A DNA stretch of 64,000 bases from Myxococcota bacterium. GTDB lineage: Bacteria > Myxococcota_A > Bradymonadia > UBA7976 > UBA1532. Positions within the stretch are counted from its first letter, which is position 1, and every line of letters begins with the position of its first letter. The translations under genes and the position numbers were made by a program. The stretch is from positions 62,001 through 126,000 of the forward strand of contig JAKLJY010000002.1 in assembly GCA_023150895.1 (NCBI GenBank). The letters are read 5' to 3'. Below the pieces are notes generated by a model. That model ran no database searches. It saw only the letters and a list, made by a program, of their open reading frames with translations, and was not told the origin of the DNA. Of this stretch, positions 44,619 through 54,329 are shown piece by piece.

Positions 44619-46052
44619 TCAGAATTCGATGCCGGCCGTCGCGGTGATGACCTCGACGACGTAGCGCTTGACGGGCGTGGCGGTCGACTCGAGGCTCGAG
44701 ACCACCCGCGTCTCGCCGGCGAAGAGGGGGACGTCGTGGGACCAGGCGACGTTGATCGCGTCGGCCTGGAGCATGGTGTCGCTCGCGTCGAAGCGCTGCA
44801 CGTTCAGCTTGAACGCGCGCAACGGCGTGGCGCTCTTGTTGCGGACCTCGAAGACGACCTTGTGCCAGAACCCGCCCTTCGAGGTGTTCTCGCTGACCTC
44901 GGCCCAGCGCTCGACGAGCTCGATCTCCACGTCCGCCGGGCGGGGGACGGCCCAGACGAGGGCGACCGGTTGCGCCGGCGCCGAGGCGTTGACCGGGCGC
45001 GTCTTGAGCGAAACGAGCCGCATCTGGGCCGCGGTCGTGGCCGCCGGCACCTCGGAGATCACCTTGACGGGGGCCGTGTCACCGGGGCGCAGCGCGGTGT
45101 TGATGCCGATCACGACGAAGTGCGCGCGGGCGGCGAGGACCTTGCCGCCCGAGTCGAGGAACTGTGTCTCCGCCTTCAGCTCGGTGACGTCTTCGCCGGT
45201 GTCGTTCTTCAGCAATACCCAGGCGTTGAAGTAGGTCCGCTCCGGAAATCGGTTGAACCAGGCCGCCTTGAGGTCGAAGCCGAGCTTCTTCTCCGCGAAC
45301 GCCGGATCGCGGCCGAGGGTCGCGTCCACGCGGCCATCGCCGGCCACCGCCATGCTCGGCGGAATGCTCGCGGGGAACAGCCGCTGCGGGGGGACGTTCT
45401 CGGGCTCCTCGGTGGGCAGCGCGTTGGGGTCCGGCGGCGGGACCTCCGCCAGGGTTTCGTCGACCGGCTCGGCGTTCGCAGGGGCCGGTTTCGGTGTCTC
45501 CCGCGTCATCGTGACCACGACCACGACGATGGCCACGACGAGCAAAAGGACCAGGCCGACCAGCAGCCCCGGGGGCAGCCCGAACGGACCCTTGCGTCCC
45601 GCCCGGCCCCGGCCCCCCGCGTCGAGCCGGTTGAGGAGTTCGAAGCTGTCCTTGTGGCGCGGATCGAGGACCAGCGTGCGCCGCACCAGCGCCCGCGCCG
45701 CGGCGTCCTCGGTGGCGTCGCCCTCGGACAGGGCAATCCCGGCCCGGGCCGTCGCCAGCGCGTGCAGCGTCTGAACGTCGTGGGGTCGCAGTGCGACGGC
45801 CGTCTCGAGCTCCGGCACGGCATCCCGCGGGCGGCCGTGCTCGAGGAACCCGAGCCCGCGCGCCAGGGCGTCGGCCGCCGTCGACTCGAGCCGTGCGCGA
45901 TCCGCCGCGGTCAGCCCGAGCTCTTTGGCGACGGCGGCGAGCTCGATGGGGGTCGGCGCCGTGTTCTCGTCGCGGTGCAGAAGGTCGAGGACCTTCTCGA
46001 TGTAGGCCCGCAGCGCGTCGTCGGGCGGGATCGGGCGGGGATGATCGGCCAT
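44619..46052 (-). CDS. TPR membrane protein with external FxLYD-like beta domain
   Basis: 477 residues. Residues ~50-145 form TPR-like helices in the cytoplasm. One strong membrane helix (LLVGLVLLLVVAIVVVVVTM) spans ~163-183. A Pro/Glu-rich linker is followed by two beta-sandwich segments (~275-360 and ~395-470) with the pattern of FxLYD-type domains (WVLLKNDTGEDVTELKAETQFLDSGGKVL). Such domains often bind peptides or partner proteins outside the membrane. There is no enzyme motif. It may be cotranscribed with agmatinase (20-base gap) and with the clan CD-like lipoprotein gene upstream (33-base gap). Confidence 0.75.
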   Translation of the reverse strand: MADHPRPIPPDDALRAYIEKVLDLLHRDENTAPTPIELAAVAKELGLTAADRARLESTAADALARGLGFLEHGRPRDAVPELETAVALRPHDVQTLHALATARAGIALSEGDATEDAAARALVRRTLVLDPRHKDSFELLNRLDAGGRGRAGRKGPFGLPPGLLVGLVLLLVVAIVVVVVTMTRETPKPAPANAEPVDETLAEVPPPDPNALPTEEPENVPPQRLFPASIPPSMAVAGDGRVDATLGRDPAFAEKKLGFDLKAAWFNRFPERTYFNAWVLLKNDTGEDVTELKAETQFLDSGGKVLAARAHFVVIGINTALRPGDTAPVKVISEVPAATTAAQMRLVSLKTRPVNASAPAQPVALVWAVPRPADVEIELVERWAEVSENTSKGGFWHKVVFEVRNKSATPLRAFKLNVQRFDASDTMLQADAINVAWSHDVPLFAGETRVVSSLESTATPVKRYVVEVITATAGIEF

Positions 46053-46085
46053 GGCGCCGTTATCGCACGAAGGTCCGCCCGCCGA

Positions 46086-47711
46086 TCACTTCTTCAGGCA
46101 GGCGCCCGTCGCGATGGTGCCGGCCCGCGCGAGGTACTCGAACCGGGTGCCCTCGGGGCAGGCCGACTCGGCGAGGGTCTTCGCCGCACACTGCTTCGGC
46201 CCGATGCTCGCCGCGATACAGGCGTTGCCGTCCGGATCACCGCAGTCGGCCGCCGTCTCACACTTTTCGCCGATGGACGAGACGCTGGCGTAGGGGTGCA
46301 TCTGCGGGTTCCCGTCGATGCCCATGACCCCGTAGAAGACGTCCTTGTAGCTGTTGAGCCAGTCCTCGTTGAGGTCGCCGACCATCGTGTAGAAGTCGAC
46401 CGGGCGGTGGTTGCCCTCGCCGTCGACGCGAATCAGGCTCTTGATGAGCTGCTCGTTGCCCTGACCGTAGCTGTAGTTCACGGTCGTGATGACATCGAGG
46501 TTGTCTTCGCTCTTGGCGGGGTTGGCATAGAGCATGTCGGCGTACTGGGAGTACGTCTGGCAGCCCTGCGCCACGACGAGCTGCTGTTTCTCGGAGAACG
46601 GCGCGTTGGCGAGCTCGAGGTAGTTGACCGTGGCCTGCCGGGCCTCGTCGAGATAGAACCCGAAGTAGGGGCCCGCGTGACCGAGGTACATGAACACGTC
46701 GCGGGCCACGAGCTCGGAGACCGCGAGGTCATGCTGACCCTTGCGGTCCGTCGTGAACATGTCCGAGTGGTAGATGCGCACCTCGAGGCTGACGTCCTTG
46801 CCGTTGGCCTTGATCTGCTTCTTGAAGAGGCCGCTGTCGGCTTTCAGGTCCTCGAAACGGCTCACCGGCAGGTCGAATCCGGCGGAATCGAGCACCTCGA
46901 AGGCCTGGCGGGCCTCCTGGAGGTCGGAGCGGGACTTGTTGTAGTCGTGCCCGAAGAAGAGCGTGATGTCGTAGACGCCGTCCTCGACGAAGCGGTCGTA
47001 GGCCGGGTAGGCATTGGAGACGTCCGGCAGCTTGGCGATCGTGCAGTCGACCGTCTCGAGCTCGCCCGAGTAGGTGTCCGGGTTGAACGAGCGAATCTCG
47101 CCGCGCGGCACGCTGTTCGGGTCGACGGTGGCGTTCTTGGGCATCCTGAGCGCGAAGCCCTTGCCGCCCTCGGCCGTCGCGGAGACCGGCATGATCGAGA
47201 GGAGGTCCTTCGGGCCGGCGACGTCGATGCTGAACGTGACCGCGTACCCGGCGTCGGGGTCGCCGCTGACGTCGAGCGTCTCGACGCTGAAGTTGCGCAC
47301 CATCGCGTGGAAGCTGCCGTAGCCCTCGTTGCGGAAGAAGACCTCGGACTCGCTGATCTGTCCGTCACCGTTGGAGTCGATGCCGCGGAACTTGTCCGTC
47401 ATGTAGGTCGTCAGGTAGAGGCCGAACGCCGTCAGCCGGCGGGTGACGATCTCCTGGCGCTTCGCCTCGTCGTTGAACTCGTCCTTCGTCATCGTGACGG
47501 GCAGGCGGCCGGTCACCTCGAACTCGGCGGCGACGGACGAGTAGAAGTTGTCCGTCTTGCCGGCGGGCACGACCTCGAAGGTCTCGGTGGCGGCGGTGTC
47601 ACCGGCCGGCGTCTCGGTCCCGGTGTCGGCTTCGGAGCCACAGGCGGTGGTCAGGCCGAGCACGAAGGGGGCGGCGACGAGCAAGGACGAGAAGGCGGAG
47701 AAGCGGCGCAT
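46086..47711 (-). CDS. EF-hand lipoprotein with clan CD (caspase/gingipain-like) His-Cys signature
   Basis: 541 residues from the ATG at 47711, with GGAG eight bases upstream. The signal peptide ends in LTTAC (Cys24). A canonical EF-hand loop lies at Asp112-Glu123. From ~246 the pattern fits a caspase/gingipain fold: strand DITLFFGHD, helix, then hydrophobic strand DVFMYLGHAG with His345, and 39 residues later hydrophobic strand QLVVAQGCQTYS with Cys384, followed by another strand VITTVNYSYGQG. In clan CD peptidases the catalytic His and Cys end two neighbouring strands at this spacing. A paired Cys segment near the end (CETAADCGDPDGNAC) may be disulfide-bonded. A calcium-dependent surface cysteine peptidase is inferred, not shown. 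Confidence 0.7.
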   Translation of the reverse strand: MRRFSAFSSLLVAAPFVLGLTTACGSEADTGTETPAGDTAATETFEVVPAGKTDNFYSSVAAEFEVTGRLPVTMTKDEFNDEAKRQEIVTRRLTAFGLYLTTYMTDKFRGIDSNGDGQISESEVFFRNEGYGSFHAMVRNFSVETLDVSGDPDAGYAVTFSIDVAGPKDLLSIMPVSATAEGGKGFALRMPKNATVDPNSVPRGEIRSFNPDTYSGELETVDCTIAKLPDVSNAYPAYDRFVEDGVYDITLFFGHDYNKSRSDLQEARQAFEVLDSAGFDLPVSRFEDLKADSGLFKKQIKANGKDVSLEVRIYHSDMFTTDRKGQHDLAVSELVARDVFMYLGHAGPYFGFYLDEARQATVNYLELANAPFSEKQQLVVAQGCQTYSQYADMLYANPAKSEDNLDVITTVNYSYGQGNEQLIKSLIRVDGEGNHRPVDFYTMVGDLNEDWLNSYKDVFYGVMGIDGNPQMHPYASVSSIGEKCETAADCGDPDGNACIAASIGPKQCAAKTLAESACPEGTRFEYLARAGTIATGACLKK

Positions 47712-47833
47712 GCGGTGGACTCCGAGGTCGTTTGCCGGCACTCGTCAGCAAACTTCGTGCCCACGCGATCGGCAAGTCGAGTTGCCAGCGATTCGTCTCG
47801 ACCGAGCGCGCCCGCCGTCGGCCCGCAAGACCA

Positions 47834-49474
47834 TCAAGCCACGGTCACCCGGAACAGCGCGAGCGGTGCCGCCCGACCCTTCAACGCGATCGGACCGAGG
47901 GGCGTGAGGGCGAGGGTCTCGGGCGCACGCAGCGCCGCGACGGTGTGCTCGGAGAGGACCACCGCGTCGGCCTCGGCGACGCCGCAGACCCGCGCGGCGA
48001 GGTTCGTGGCCTCGCCGATGGTGGCGTACTGCACGTACGACTCCGTCCCGATGTTGCCTGCGGCGACCGGACCGGTGTGCAGTCCGATGTGGATGTGCAG
48101 GGGTTCGGGCAGCGAAAGCGTCGCGAGGGTTCGCTGCATCTCCAGCGCTGCGGCGACGGCGGCGTCGGCGTCGCCCGGCCGGCGCAACGGGGCGCCCCAG
48201 ACGGCGAGGAGCGCATCCCCGATGTACTTCTCGAGTGTCCCCCCGTGGCGAAAGACGATCTCCGCCATCGGTGGAAAGTAGGCGTTGAGCAGGTCGAGCA
48301 GCGCCCGGGGACTCAGCCGCGTCGACATCTCCGTGAACCCGCTGATGTCGGCGAACAGGGCCGTGATCTCGGTGTCGGTCACCGCGAAGACGTCGCGCAG
48401 CGAGCCCGAACTGGCCTGGAGCGACTGCACCGTCGACGGCGGGAAGAAGCGCATCAGCGTATTGCGCACGACGGCCTCGGACTCGAGGCGGCGGCGCAGG
48501 CGCGTGTTCTCGAGGGCCTGCGCCGCCAGGTTCGCGAACGCCGAGAGGAAGTCGAGATCGCCCTCGGTGTAGCGGTCGGCGGCCACTTTGCTGTCCACGT
48601 ACAGCACGCCCTGCAGCTCGTCGTCGAAGAGCAGGGGCGCCGCCATGGCCGAACAGATCGCGGCCGCCCGCACCGACTGCGAGCCGGCGAGCCGGAAGTC
48701 GACGAGCGCGTTGCTGAACAGACCCGCCGCGCGCTGCGACCGGACCCACTCCACGATGCGCCGGCTGTAGGGCGTCTCCTCGAGCTGCGTCGGGACGTCG
48801 TTGCGCACGGCCACCGGGACGAGCGCGTGCGTCCGCGGGTCGAAGAGCAGCACGGCGCCGCGGTCCGCCTCGAGGAGCTGGAACGCGAGTTCCAGAATCC
48901 GCTCGGCGATGACCTCGGGGACGGCCGGCGCCGCGAGGAGCTGGCTGACGCGCAGCAGGAGGCGCAGCTTCTCCTCCGCCGAACGCGCGGCGACCGGAGA
49001 CGGCAGCCTGAGGCCCTTGAGCGTCGGCAGGCTGTCGGGGCCGCCCGGAGTCGCCGGGACGTCGGCCGGCAGGGCCGCGTCGACCCGCGCGTCGAGATCG
49101 GCGCCGGTCAGCGCAGACGGTGTCCGCCGGATGGCCGTCGGTTCGATGCGGCCGGCCTCGGGCGCCCGCGTGCCCGCCGGGGCCTCCGCGAGCACGAGAC
49201 GCAGCGTCACCTCGCCGAGCCGGAGCCGGTCGCCGGCCTGCAGCGCCTGGCTGCGCTCGACGCGCTCTTCATTGACGTAGGTGCCGTTCTTGCTGCCGAG
49301 ATCGGCCACCGTGACGCGGGCGCCGGCGATCTCGAGGCGGGCGTGCTGGCGCGACAGGCTCGCCGAGGCGACGCTCAGCGTGCAGTCTTCGGCACGCCCG
49401 AGCGTGCAGGTGCCATCGGCGAGGGGCAGGCGCTGCTCCTCCGGGCGACCGGGGAAGAGAATCAGTTCGTACAC
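47834..49474 (-). CDS. FHA-GAF-class III adenylate/guanylate cyclase
   Basis: 546 residues from the GTG at 49474, where the FHA domain begins (YELILFPGR). FHA (~1-85) has LGRAEDC, SLSRQHARL and DLGSKNGTYVN, so it should bind phosphothreonine. GAF is at ~165-330. A helical linker ending RFFPPSTV leads to the cyclase domain (~360-545), with metal-binding Asp in FADISGF and YIGDALLAVW, the EKYIGD lysine, and IGEATNLAARV. Product identity (cAMP or cGMP) cannot be settled by eye. The FHA domain suggests input from one of the Ser/Thr kinases. An in-frame ATG at 49522 is possible but falls inside an inverted repeat. Confidence 0.88.
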   Translation of the reverse strand: MYELILFPGRPEEQRLPLADGTCTLGRAEDCTLSVASASLSRQHARLEIAGARVTVADLGSKNGTYVNEERVERSQALQAGDRLRLGEVTLRLVLAEAPAGTRAPEAGRIEPTAIRRTPSALTGADLDARVDAALPADVPATPGGPDSLPTLKGLRLPSPVAARSAEEKLRLLLRVSQLLAAPAVPEVIAERILELAFQLLEADRGAVLLFDPRTHALVPVAVRNDVPTQLEETPYSRRIVEWVRSQRAAGLFSNALVDFRLAGSQSVRAAAICSAMAAPLLFDDELQGVLYVDSKVAADRYTEGDLDFLSAFANLAAQALENTRLRRRLESEAVVRNTLMRFFPPSTVQSLQASSGSLRDVFAVTDTEITALFADISGFTEMSTRLSPRALLDLLNAYFPPMAEIVFRHGGTLEKYIGDALLAVWGAPLRRPGDADAAVAAALEMQRTLATLSLPEPLHIHIGLHTGPVAAGNIGTESYVQYATIGEATNLAARVCGVAEADAVVLSEHTVAALRAPETLALTPLGPIALKGRAAPLALFRVTVA

Positions 49475-49508
49475 GCCCGCACGGTAGCGCAGTCCCGCGC
49501 CCGCGCAA

Positions 49509-49554
49509 GGCTTCGAAGCCATCGAAGTGTTCTGTGCGGAATGAGACTTCGATG
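49509..49554. promoter_or_regulatory. Palindrome and inverted repeat sharing CTTCGA, upstream of the cyclase gene
   Basis: GGCTTCGAAGCC at 49509-49520 is a perfect 12-base palindrome. Directly next to it, CATCGAAGT (49520-49528) pairs perfectly with ACTTCGATG (49546-49554). All arms share the core CTTCGA/TCGAAG. The region to ~49640 is much more AT-rich than its surroundings, as expected for the divergent promoters of the cyclase and the permease. A regulator that binds CTTCGAAG-type sites is a reasonable guess. Confidence 0.5.
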
Positions 49555-49691
49555 TGTTTTGTGAGTTGTCATGAAAATTCACCCGTCGTGATGAAAATGG
49601 CATCGAAAAACTTTACCCATACGGAAACCCTGATAAGACCTCGCGTTCAGGAGGGCGCTCGCCACGCAGCGGCGGGTTCGACCGGAGAGCC

Positions 49692-51062
49692 ATGCCGACT
49701 TTCATGGGGGCGCGACGCGCCCTGGAGACCTACTTCGAGCTCGGCCCGCGCCGGACCACCTGGCGGCGCGAAGTCGCCGCGGGGCTGACGACCTTCGCCG
49801 CGATGGCGTACATCCTGTTCCTCAACCCGGCGGTCCTCGGCGCGGCGGTCCGGGTCGAGGGCGTCGATCTTCGTCCGCAGCTCCTGACGGCGACGGCCCT
49901 GGCGGCGGCGCTCGGTTCGCTCCTCATGGGGCTCCTCGGTCGCTACCCGGTGGCGGCCGCACCCGCCATGGGACTCAACGCCTACTTCGCGCACACGATC
50001 GTCCTCGGGGACGGCGTGCCGTGGCCGACCGCCCTGGGGGCCGTCTTCCTCGGCGGGTGCATCGGTCTTCTTTTCAGTTTCTCGGTCCTGCGCCGGATGA
50101 TGCTGGCGGCGTTCCCCCCGACGCTGCGGCTGGCGACGGTGGCCGGCATCGGGGCCTTCATGGGGGCGCTCGGCTTGCAGTCGGCGGGGCTGCTCGTCCA
50201 CGGGGAGCCGTTCCCCATCCCGGGCGATGCGCTGACCATCCCGGCGCTTCTGACGGCGGCGGGTCTCGGGCTGCTGCTCGCGCTGCGGCGCCTCCGGGTT
50301 CCCGGGGGCATCCTGCTGGCGATCGGGTTGCTGAGCGCGGCCTGTATCGCCACCGGCGCGCCGGTCTTCGACGGTGCGCCCTTCGCCGGTCTGCCGGCGC
50401 CGGCGCTCCAGTGGCCCGTGTGGCCGACGCACCTGATCTTCGCATTCGACCTGCGCGGCGTTTTCGAGGGCGGGCTGATCGGCGTCGTCGCCGCGGTCGC
50501 GTTCGTCGACCTCTTCGATTCCGTGGGGGCGCTCATGGGCCTCGCCGACAAGGCCGACCTGCTCGACGCGGACGGCAACCTGCCGCGGGCCGGGCAGGTC
50601 CTGGCCGCCGACGCCGGCGCGAGCGTCCTCGGCGCCGCCCTCGGCATGAGCCCGACGACCACGTTCATCGAATCCGCGGCGGGCATCGACGCGGGCGGAC
50701 GCACGGGCATCACGGCGATCGTCGTGGCGCTCCTCTTCGGGGCGAGCCTCTTCCTCTGGCCGTTGGCGGCCGCCATCCCCTCGGTGGCGCTCGCCCCCCT
50801 CCTGCTCTACCTCGGCGGGCAGATGCTCTGCGCCGCCCGCGGTGTCGACGTCCGGGATCTGTCGCATGCCGTGCCGGCGGCGGTGACCATCGTCGTGATG
50901 CCGCTCACCATGAGCATCACGCACGGCATCGTGGCGGGGGTCCTGACCTACTGCGCGTGGCAATGGGCGTATCGGGGCGTGCGACGGGTTCACTGGGCGC
51001 TGAACACGATTGCGGCGGCGCTGATTGCGCGCATGCTGGTGCTGGCGGCCGCCGCGCTCTGA
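49692..51062 (+). CDS. Purine (adenine/guanine/hypoxanthine) permease, AzgA-type NCS2
   Basis: 456 residues and about 13 membrane helices. GLTTFAAMAYILFLNPAVLG at the N-terminus, APAMGLNAYFAHT and SPTTTFIESAAGIDAGGRTG are characteristic of the AzgA branch of the nucleobase-cation symporters, which take up purine bases with protons. GGAGA ends four bases before the ATG at 49692. It is divergent from the cyclase across the CTTCGA repeats. Confidence 0.92.
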   Translation: MPTFMGARRALETYFELGPRRTTWRREVAAGLTTFAAMAYILFLNPAVLGAAVRVEGVDLRPQLLTATALAAALGSLLMGLLGRYPVAAAPAMGLNAYFAHTIVLGDGVPWPTALGAVFLGGCIGLLFSFSVLRRMMLAAFPPTLRLATVAGIGAFMGALGLQSAGLLVHGEPFPIPGDALTIPALLTAAGLGLLLALRRLRVPGGILLAIGLLSAACIATGAPVFDGAPFAGLPAPALQWPVWPTHLIFAFDLRGVFEGGLIGVVAAVAFVDLFDSVGALMGLADKADLLDADGNLPRAGQVLAADAGASVLGAALGMSPTTTFIESAAGIDAGGRTGITAIVVALLFGASLFLWPLAAAIPSVALAPLLLYLGGQMLCAARGVDVRDLSHAVPAAVTIVVMPLTMSITHGIVAGVLTYCAWQWAYRGVRRVHWALNTIAAALIARMLVLAAAAL

Positions 51063-51133
51063 ATCCCGGGCTCACGCCGCGCGTCCGTGGATTCGACCCG
51101 CTGGACGCCCGACATCTGCGAAGAGAGCCCCCC

Positions 51134-51880
51134 ATGCGCACCATTTCGACTGCCCCCGATGGGCCCTCCCTCCCCGTCGTCGCCCTCCTGGCCCTGTGGA
51201 CGGCGGTCGGCTGCGCCCGCCCGGATCGCCTCCCCGAGACCCCACCCGTCCCGACGACGATCGTCGTCGTGGCGCCCCCGCCGCCTCCGCCGGCCCCGCC
51301 GAGCGCCGTGGAGGCCGGGCCGCCTGCGGCGACGACGGTCGAGACCGCGGTGACGCCCCCGCCGACGGCTGCCGAGCATCCCGCGACCCCGACGACGGTC
51401 GTCTTCGCCCCCCGGACGGACATCGTCGTGGTGCCCGCGTTGCGGCGCCCTCCCCTGCACGTCCACCGGCCGCCGCCCCGGACCCGCGTCGTCTTCGTCG
51501 GCCCGCCGGGCGCCTTCGACGGGGGGCCGCGCGCGCCGCGGGACGACGCGCGCGAACGCCCCCCGCGGGGGCACCGGCATGACCGGGATCGGCCGGGACC
51601 GGCCTCGGCGGGGCGAGAACGCACGGCGCCGAGGTCGTTCCCGGCGCGTCCGGACCGCCCGCGAAGGGAACGACCCGAGCCCCGAGCCGAGCGGCGTCCG
51701 GCCCGACCGAAACCGGTGCCCGCCCTGCGCGGTCGGGCGCCCGTGGAGCGCCGCGCCGTCGACGCCCCGGACGCGCGCGCCGGACGGCCCTCCGCGCTCG
51801 GCGAGAAGGCGGCCCCGACGAAGCCCGCGAAGACCGTCCCGAAGAAGGGCAGGCCGAAGCCGCGCAAACCCGCACGGTGA
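51134..51880 (+). CDS. Proline/arginine-rich lipoprotein
   Basis: 248 residues. The signal peptide ends in TAVGC. The remainder is low-complexity: Pro/Ala/Val to about residue 120, then Arg/Pro/Asp-rich and strongly basic, ending in [12 protein letters not shown]. It is probably disordered. A basic Pro-rich tail could reach through or bind peptidoglycan or another polyanion, but nothing in the sequence proves this. It follows the permease after 71 bases. Confidence 0.65.
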   Translation: MRTISTAPDGPSLPVVALLALWTAVGCARPDRLPETPPVPTTIVVVAPPPPPPAPPSAVEAGPPAATTVETAVTPPPTAAEHPATPTTVVFAPRTDIVVVPALRRPPLHVHRPPPRTRVVFVGPPGAFDGGPRAPRDDARERPPRGHRHDRDRPGPASAGRERTAPRSFPARPDRPRRERPEPRAERRPARPKPVPALRGRAPVERRAVDAPDARAGRPSALGEKAAPTKPAKTVPKKGRPKPRKPAR

Positions 51881-51929
51881 CGACGCGCGGCCCCTGTCGC
51901 TCGACATTGGCCTTTGCCATGATGAGAAG

Positions 51930-53531
51930 ATGTCGACCTCGAACTCGACCGACGCCGAACTCCGCGAGCGCCTCCGCGGCCTGATGGCGCTGAGCCAGGC
52001 CCTCGCCGCCGCCACTGAACCCGAGGAGGTCATCGGGCGCATCCTCGACGCCGGCACGCGCCTGTTCCGGTCGGAGGGCTGCTCCATCGCCGTCGTCGAC
52101 GAGCCCGCGCGCGAACTGCACTTCTTCGCAATGGAGGGCCGCGCGAAGGCGCCCCCGTTCCGCATCCCGCTCGGACAGGGCATCGCGGGTCACGTCGCAA
52201 GCACCGGCGAGACGGTGCTCGTCAACGATACGGCGAGAGACCCGCGGTTCTTCCAGGGCGTCGACCAGAAGACCGGCTTCCGCACGCGATCGATTCTCTG
52301 CGCGCCCGTCCGCTGGCGCGGCGCGACGCTCGGGACGATTCAGGCCGTCAACGCCCGGCGCATCGAGGGCTTCACCGACGAGGACAGCGAGGTGCTCGTC
52401 GCCCTGTCGAGCCTCGTCGGCGCCGCGATCTCCCGGACGCGGGCCGAGAGCGCCGCGCGGGCGGCGGGCAACGTTCTCGCCGCGGAGAGCGAGGCCCGGC
52501 ACCGGATGATCACGGGGCGCACGCCGGCCATGGTCGAGGCGCTGCGTATCCTGAAGACGGCGGCGGCGTCCCCCTCGACGGTGCTGCTGCTCGGCGAGAG
52601 CGGCACCGGCAAGGAGGTCTGCGCTCGACAAGTCCACCACTGGAGCCCGCGCCATCGGGCGCCCTTCGTGGCGATCAACTGTGTGGCGCTGACCCCGACG
52701 TTGCTCGAGAGCGAGCTGTTCGGGCACGAGAAGGGCGCGTTCACGGGTGCGACGGCCCGCAAGAAGGGCAAGTTCGAGCTCGCCGACGGCGGCACGCTCT
52801 TCCTCGACGAGATCGGCGAACTCCCGGCGGACCTTCAAAGCAAGCTCTTGCGCGTCCTGCAGGAGCGCGAGCTCGAACGCGTCGGCGGCAACGAGACGCT
52901 GCGGGTCGACGTGCGGGTCATCGCCGCAACGAACCGCGACCTGCGCGCCGAGGTCAACGCGGGCCGCTTCCGCGAGGACCTCTACTACCGCCTCAACGTC
53001 GTGCAGGTCTCCCTGCCCCCCCTGCGGGCCCGACCCGACGACGTGGCCGCGCTCGCGGAGCACTTCCTGGCGCGGGCGTGCTCGGAGATGAAGCGCGCCC
53101 CGCTGCGCCTCTCGCCCGAGGCCCTCGACGCGATGCGGCGCCACCCGTGGCCGGGCAACGTGCGCGAGCTCGCCAACCTCATCGAACGCTGCGCGGTGCT
53201 CGCCCCGGGACCGGAGATCAGCGTCGCCGATCTGGCCCTCGACGCCTTCGCCCCGAGCGCGCCGGGAAAGTCCTCCGCCTTCGGACCGCCCGGCGCGCAC
53301 GGCCTGCCCGGGACGCAGCGACGCCCCGGCGGCGCGGGGACGAACGCCGACGCCGAGGCCGGCGTGTCGAGCGAGCTGCCCCTCGGCGAAGCCGTCGAGG
53401 CCTTCAAACGGCGGCGGGTTCAGGCCGCCATGGACGCCTGTGGCGGCAATCAGGCGCGCGCGGCGGTGATGCTCGGCATGGCACCGCCCAACCTCAACCG
53501 CCTGCTCAAATCACTGGGCCTGCGGGCCTGA
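51930..53531 (+). CDS. Sigma-54-dependent transcriptional activator (GAF-AAA-Fis)
   Basis: 533 residues from the ATG at 51930. GAF is at ~25-175. The AAA+ domain (~195-430) has GESGTGKEV (Walker A), GAFTGA (the sigma-54 contact loop, intact), [12 protein letters not shown] (Walker B) and [12 protein letters not shown] ~50-residue Pro/Gly linker leads to a Fis-type helix-turn-helix at the end ([30 protein letters not shown]). It should open promoters held by sigma-54 RNA polymerase in response to a ligand or partner of the GAF domain. The targets are unknown. Its 3' end overlaps the convergent small membrane protein by 21 bases. Confidence 0.95.
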   Translation: MSTSNSTDAELRERLRGLMALSQALAAATEPEEVIGRILDAGTRLFRSEGCSIAVVDEPARELHFFAMEGRAKAPPFRIPLGQGIAGHVASTGETVLVNDTARDPRFFQGVDQKTGFRTRSILCAPVRWRGATLGTIQAVNARRIEGFTDEDSEVLVALSSLVGAAISRTRAESAARAAGNVLAAESEARHRMITGRTPAMVEALRILKTAAASPSTVLLLGESGTGKEVCARQVHHWSPRHRAPFVAINCVALTPTLLESELFGHEKGAFTGATARKKGKFELADGGTLFLDEIGELPADLQSKLLRVLQERELERVGGNETLRVDVRVIAATNRDLRAEVNAGRFREDLYYRLNVVQVSLPPLRARPDDVAALAEHFLARACSEMKRAPLRLSPEALDAMRRHPWPGNVRELANLIERCAVLAPGPEISVADLALDAFAPSAPGKSSAFGPPGAHGLPGTQRRPGGAGTNADAEAGVSSELPLGEAVEAFKRRRVQAAMDACGGNQARAAVMLGMAPPNLNRLLKSLGLRA

Positions 53532-53717
53532 GTTCTCGGGCCCGGCGTCATGTAGACGATCGGGCTTCGCGTCGACGCCCGACGGGGTGGCGGGGGCGTC
53601 GGCCTCGCCGCGCATGAGGCGACGCACGCCCAGAAAAAACGCGACGTGCAACGCCACGGTCACGATCAGGACGGCGATCCAGGCGGGGCTCTCGAACAGG
53701 AGATCGAGCAGGTTCAT
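53511..53717 (-). CDS. Small single-pass membrane protein
   Basis: 68 residues: a short N-terminus, one helix ([21 protein letters not shown]), then a charged, probably cytoplasmic tail. The start codon at 53717 has no strong ribosome site. The stop lies inside the end of the sigma-54 activator gene on the other strand. No family is recognised. The clean membrane helix followed by an RRLMRGE-type basic flank argues for a real gene. Confidence 0.5.
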   Translation of the reverse strand: MNLLDLLFESPAWIAVLIVTVALHVAFFLGVRRLMRGEADAPATPSGVDAKPDRLHDAGPENSGPQAQ

Positions 53718-53840
53718 CGACGCGCAGCTTACCCCTTCGGGCAGAAAGTGCGCGAGCGCCGCGGTTGTGTTGTGTCGTCGTCCGCCCTTCGCCGTCAGAC
53801 CGGATCCGCACGCCGAACCCGAAGAGAGGAGACCCCTTCG

Positions 53841-54290
53841 ATGTGCCCGACCCGCGCCCCCTGCGCCCTCGTGACGACCGTGGCGTTCTGCATCGCCCTC
53901 CCGCCGGCGGCCGCGCTCGCCGCCCCGAGGGCCCGCTTCACGCCGCCGAGTCCCCTCCCCCCGAACACGCGCCTGAGCCACGGCAACGTCGTCGCCGGCG
54001 CCGAGCACGTCTACGAGGTCGTCCCGCCGGCGCCGGCCGGCACCGGGCGCCCGGGCGACGCGCCCGCGAAACGGACGGCGAAGCGGTCGAAGGCACCCGC
54101 CGCAGCACCGATGAGCGTCCGGCTCATCCACGCGCGGAGCGGCCGCGTCGAGGGTACGCTGACCTGCGAGGGCGGCTCGGCGCAGCGCCCCTGCCGGGTC
54201 GAGGTCTTCGACCACGCCGCCCGCTGCGCGAGCGCCGAGGCCGAGTGCCGGATGACCTGGACGCCGGTCCCGGGACCGGGGGGGCGGTGA
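53841..54290 (+). CDS. Small exported protein, unknown family
   Basis: 149 residues. A signal peptide (ALVTTVAFCIALPPAAALA) is clear, and AGGAG lies about ten bases before the ATG at 53841. The mature part has a Pro/Ala/Lys linker in the middle. It ends in a small Cys-containing domain (TLTCEGGSAQRPCRVEVFDHAARCASAEAECRM) with four cysteines plus one, likely forming disulfides. No function can be assigned. Confidence 0.7.
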   Translation: MCPTRAPCALVTTVAFCIALPPAAALAAPRARFTPPSPLPPNTRLSHGNVVAGAEHVYEVVPPAPAGTGRPGDAPAKRTAKRSKAPAAAPMSVRLIHARSGRVEGTLTCEGGSAQRPCRVEVFDHAARCASAEAECRMTWTPVPGPGGR

Positions 54291-54329
54291 AATCGGCGGA
54301 CAAACGGGCGCTGACATGTAATACTTGGA

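Noticed and set aside
49670-49692. tRNA T-loop-like GGTTCGA
   Set aside because: There are no paired arms or acceptor stem around it. It lies in the ribosome-site region of the permease gene.
51900-51930. Sigma-54 promoter before the activator gene
   Set aside because: TGGC and TTTGC are present, but the GG-to-GC spacing is about five bases rather than ten.
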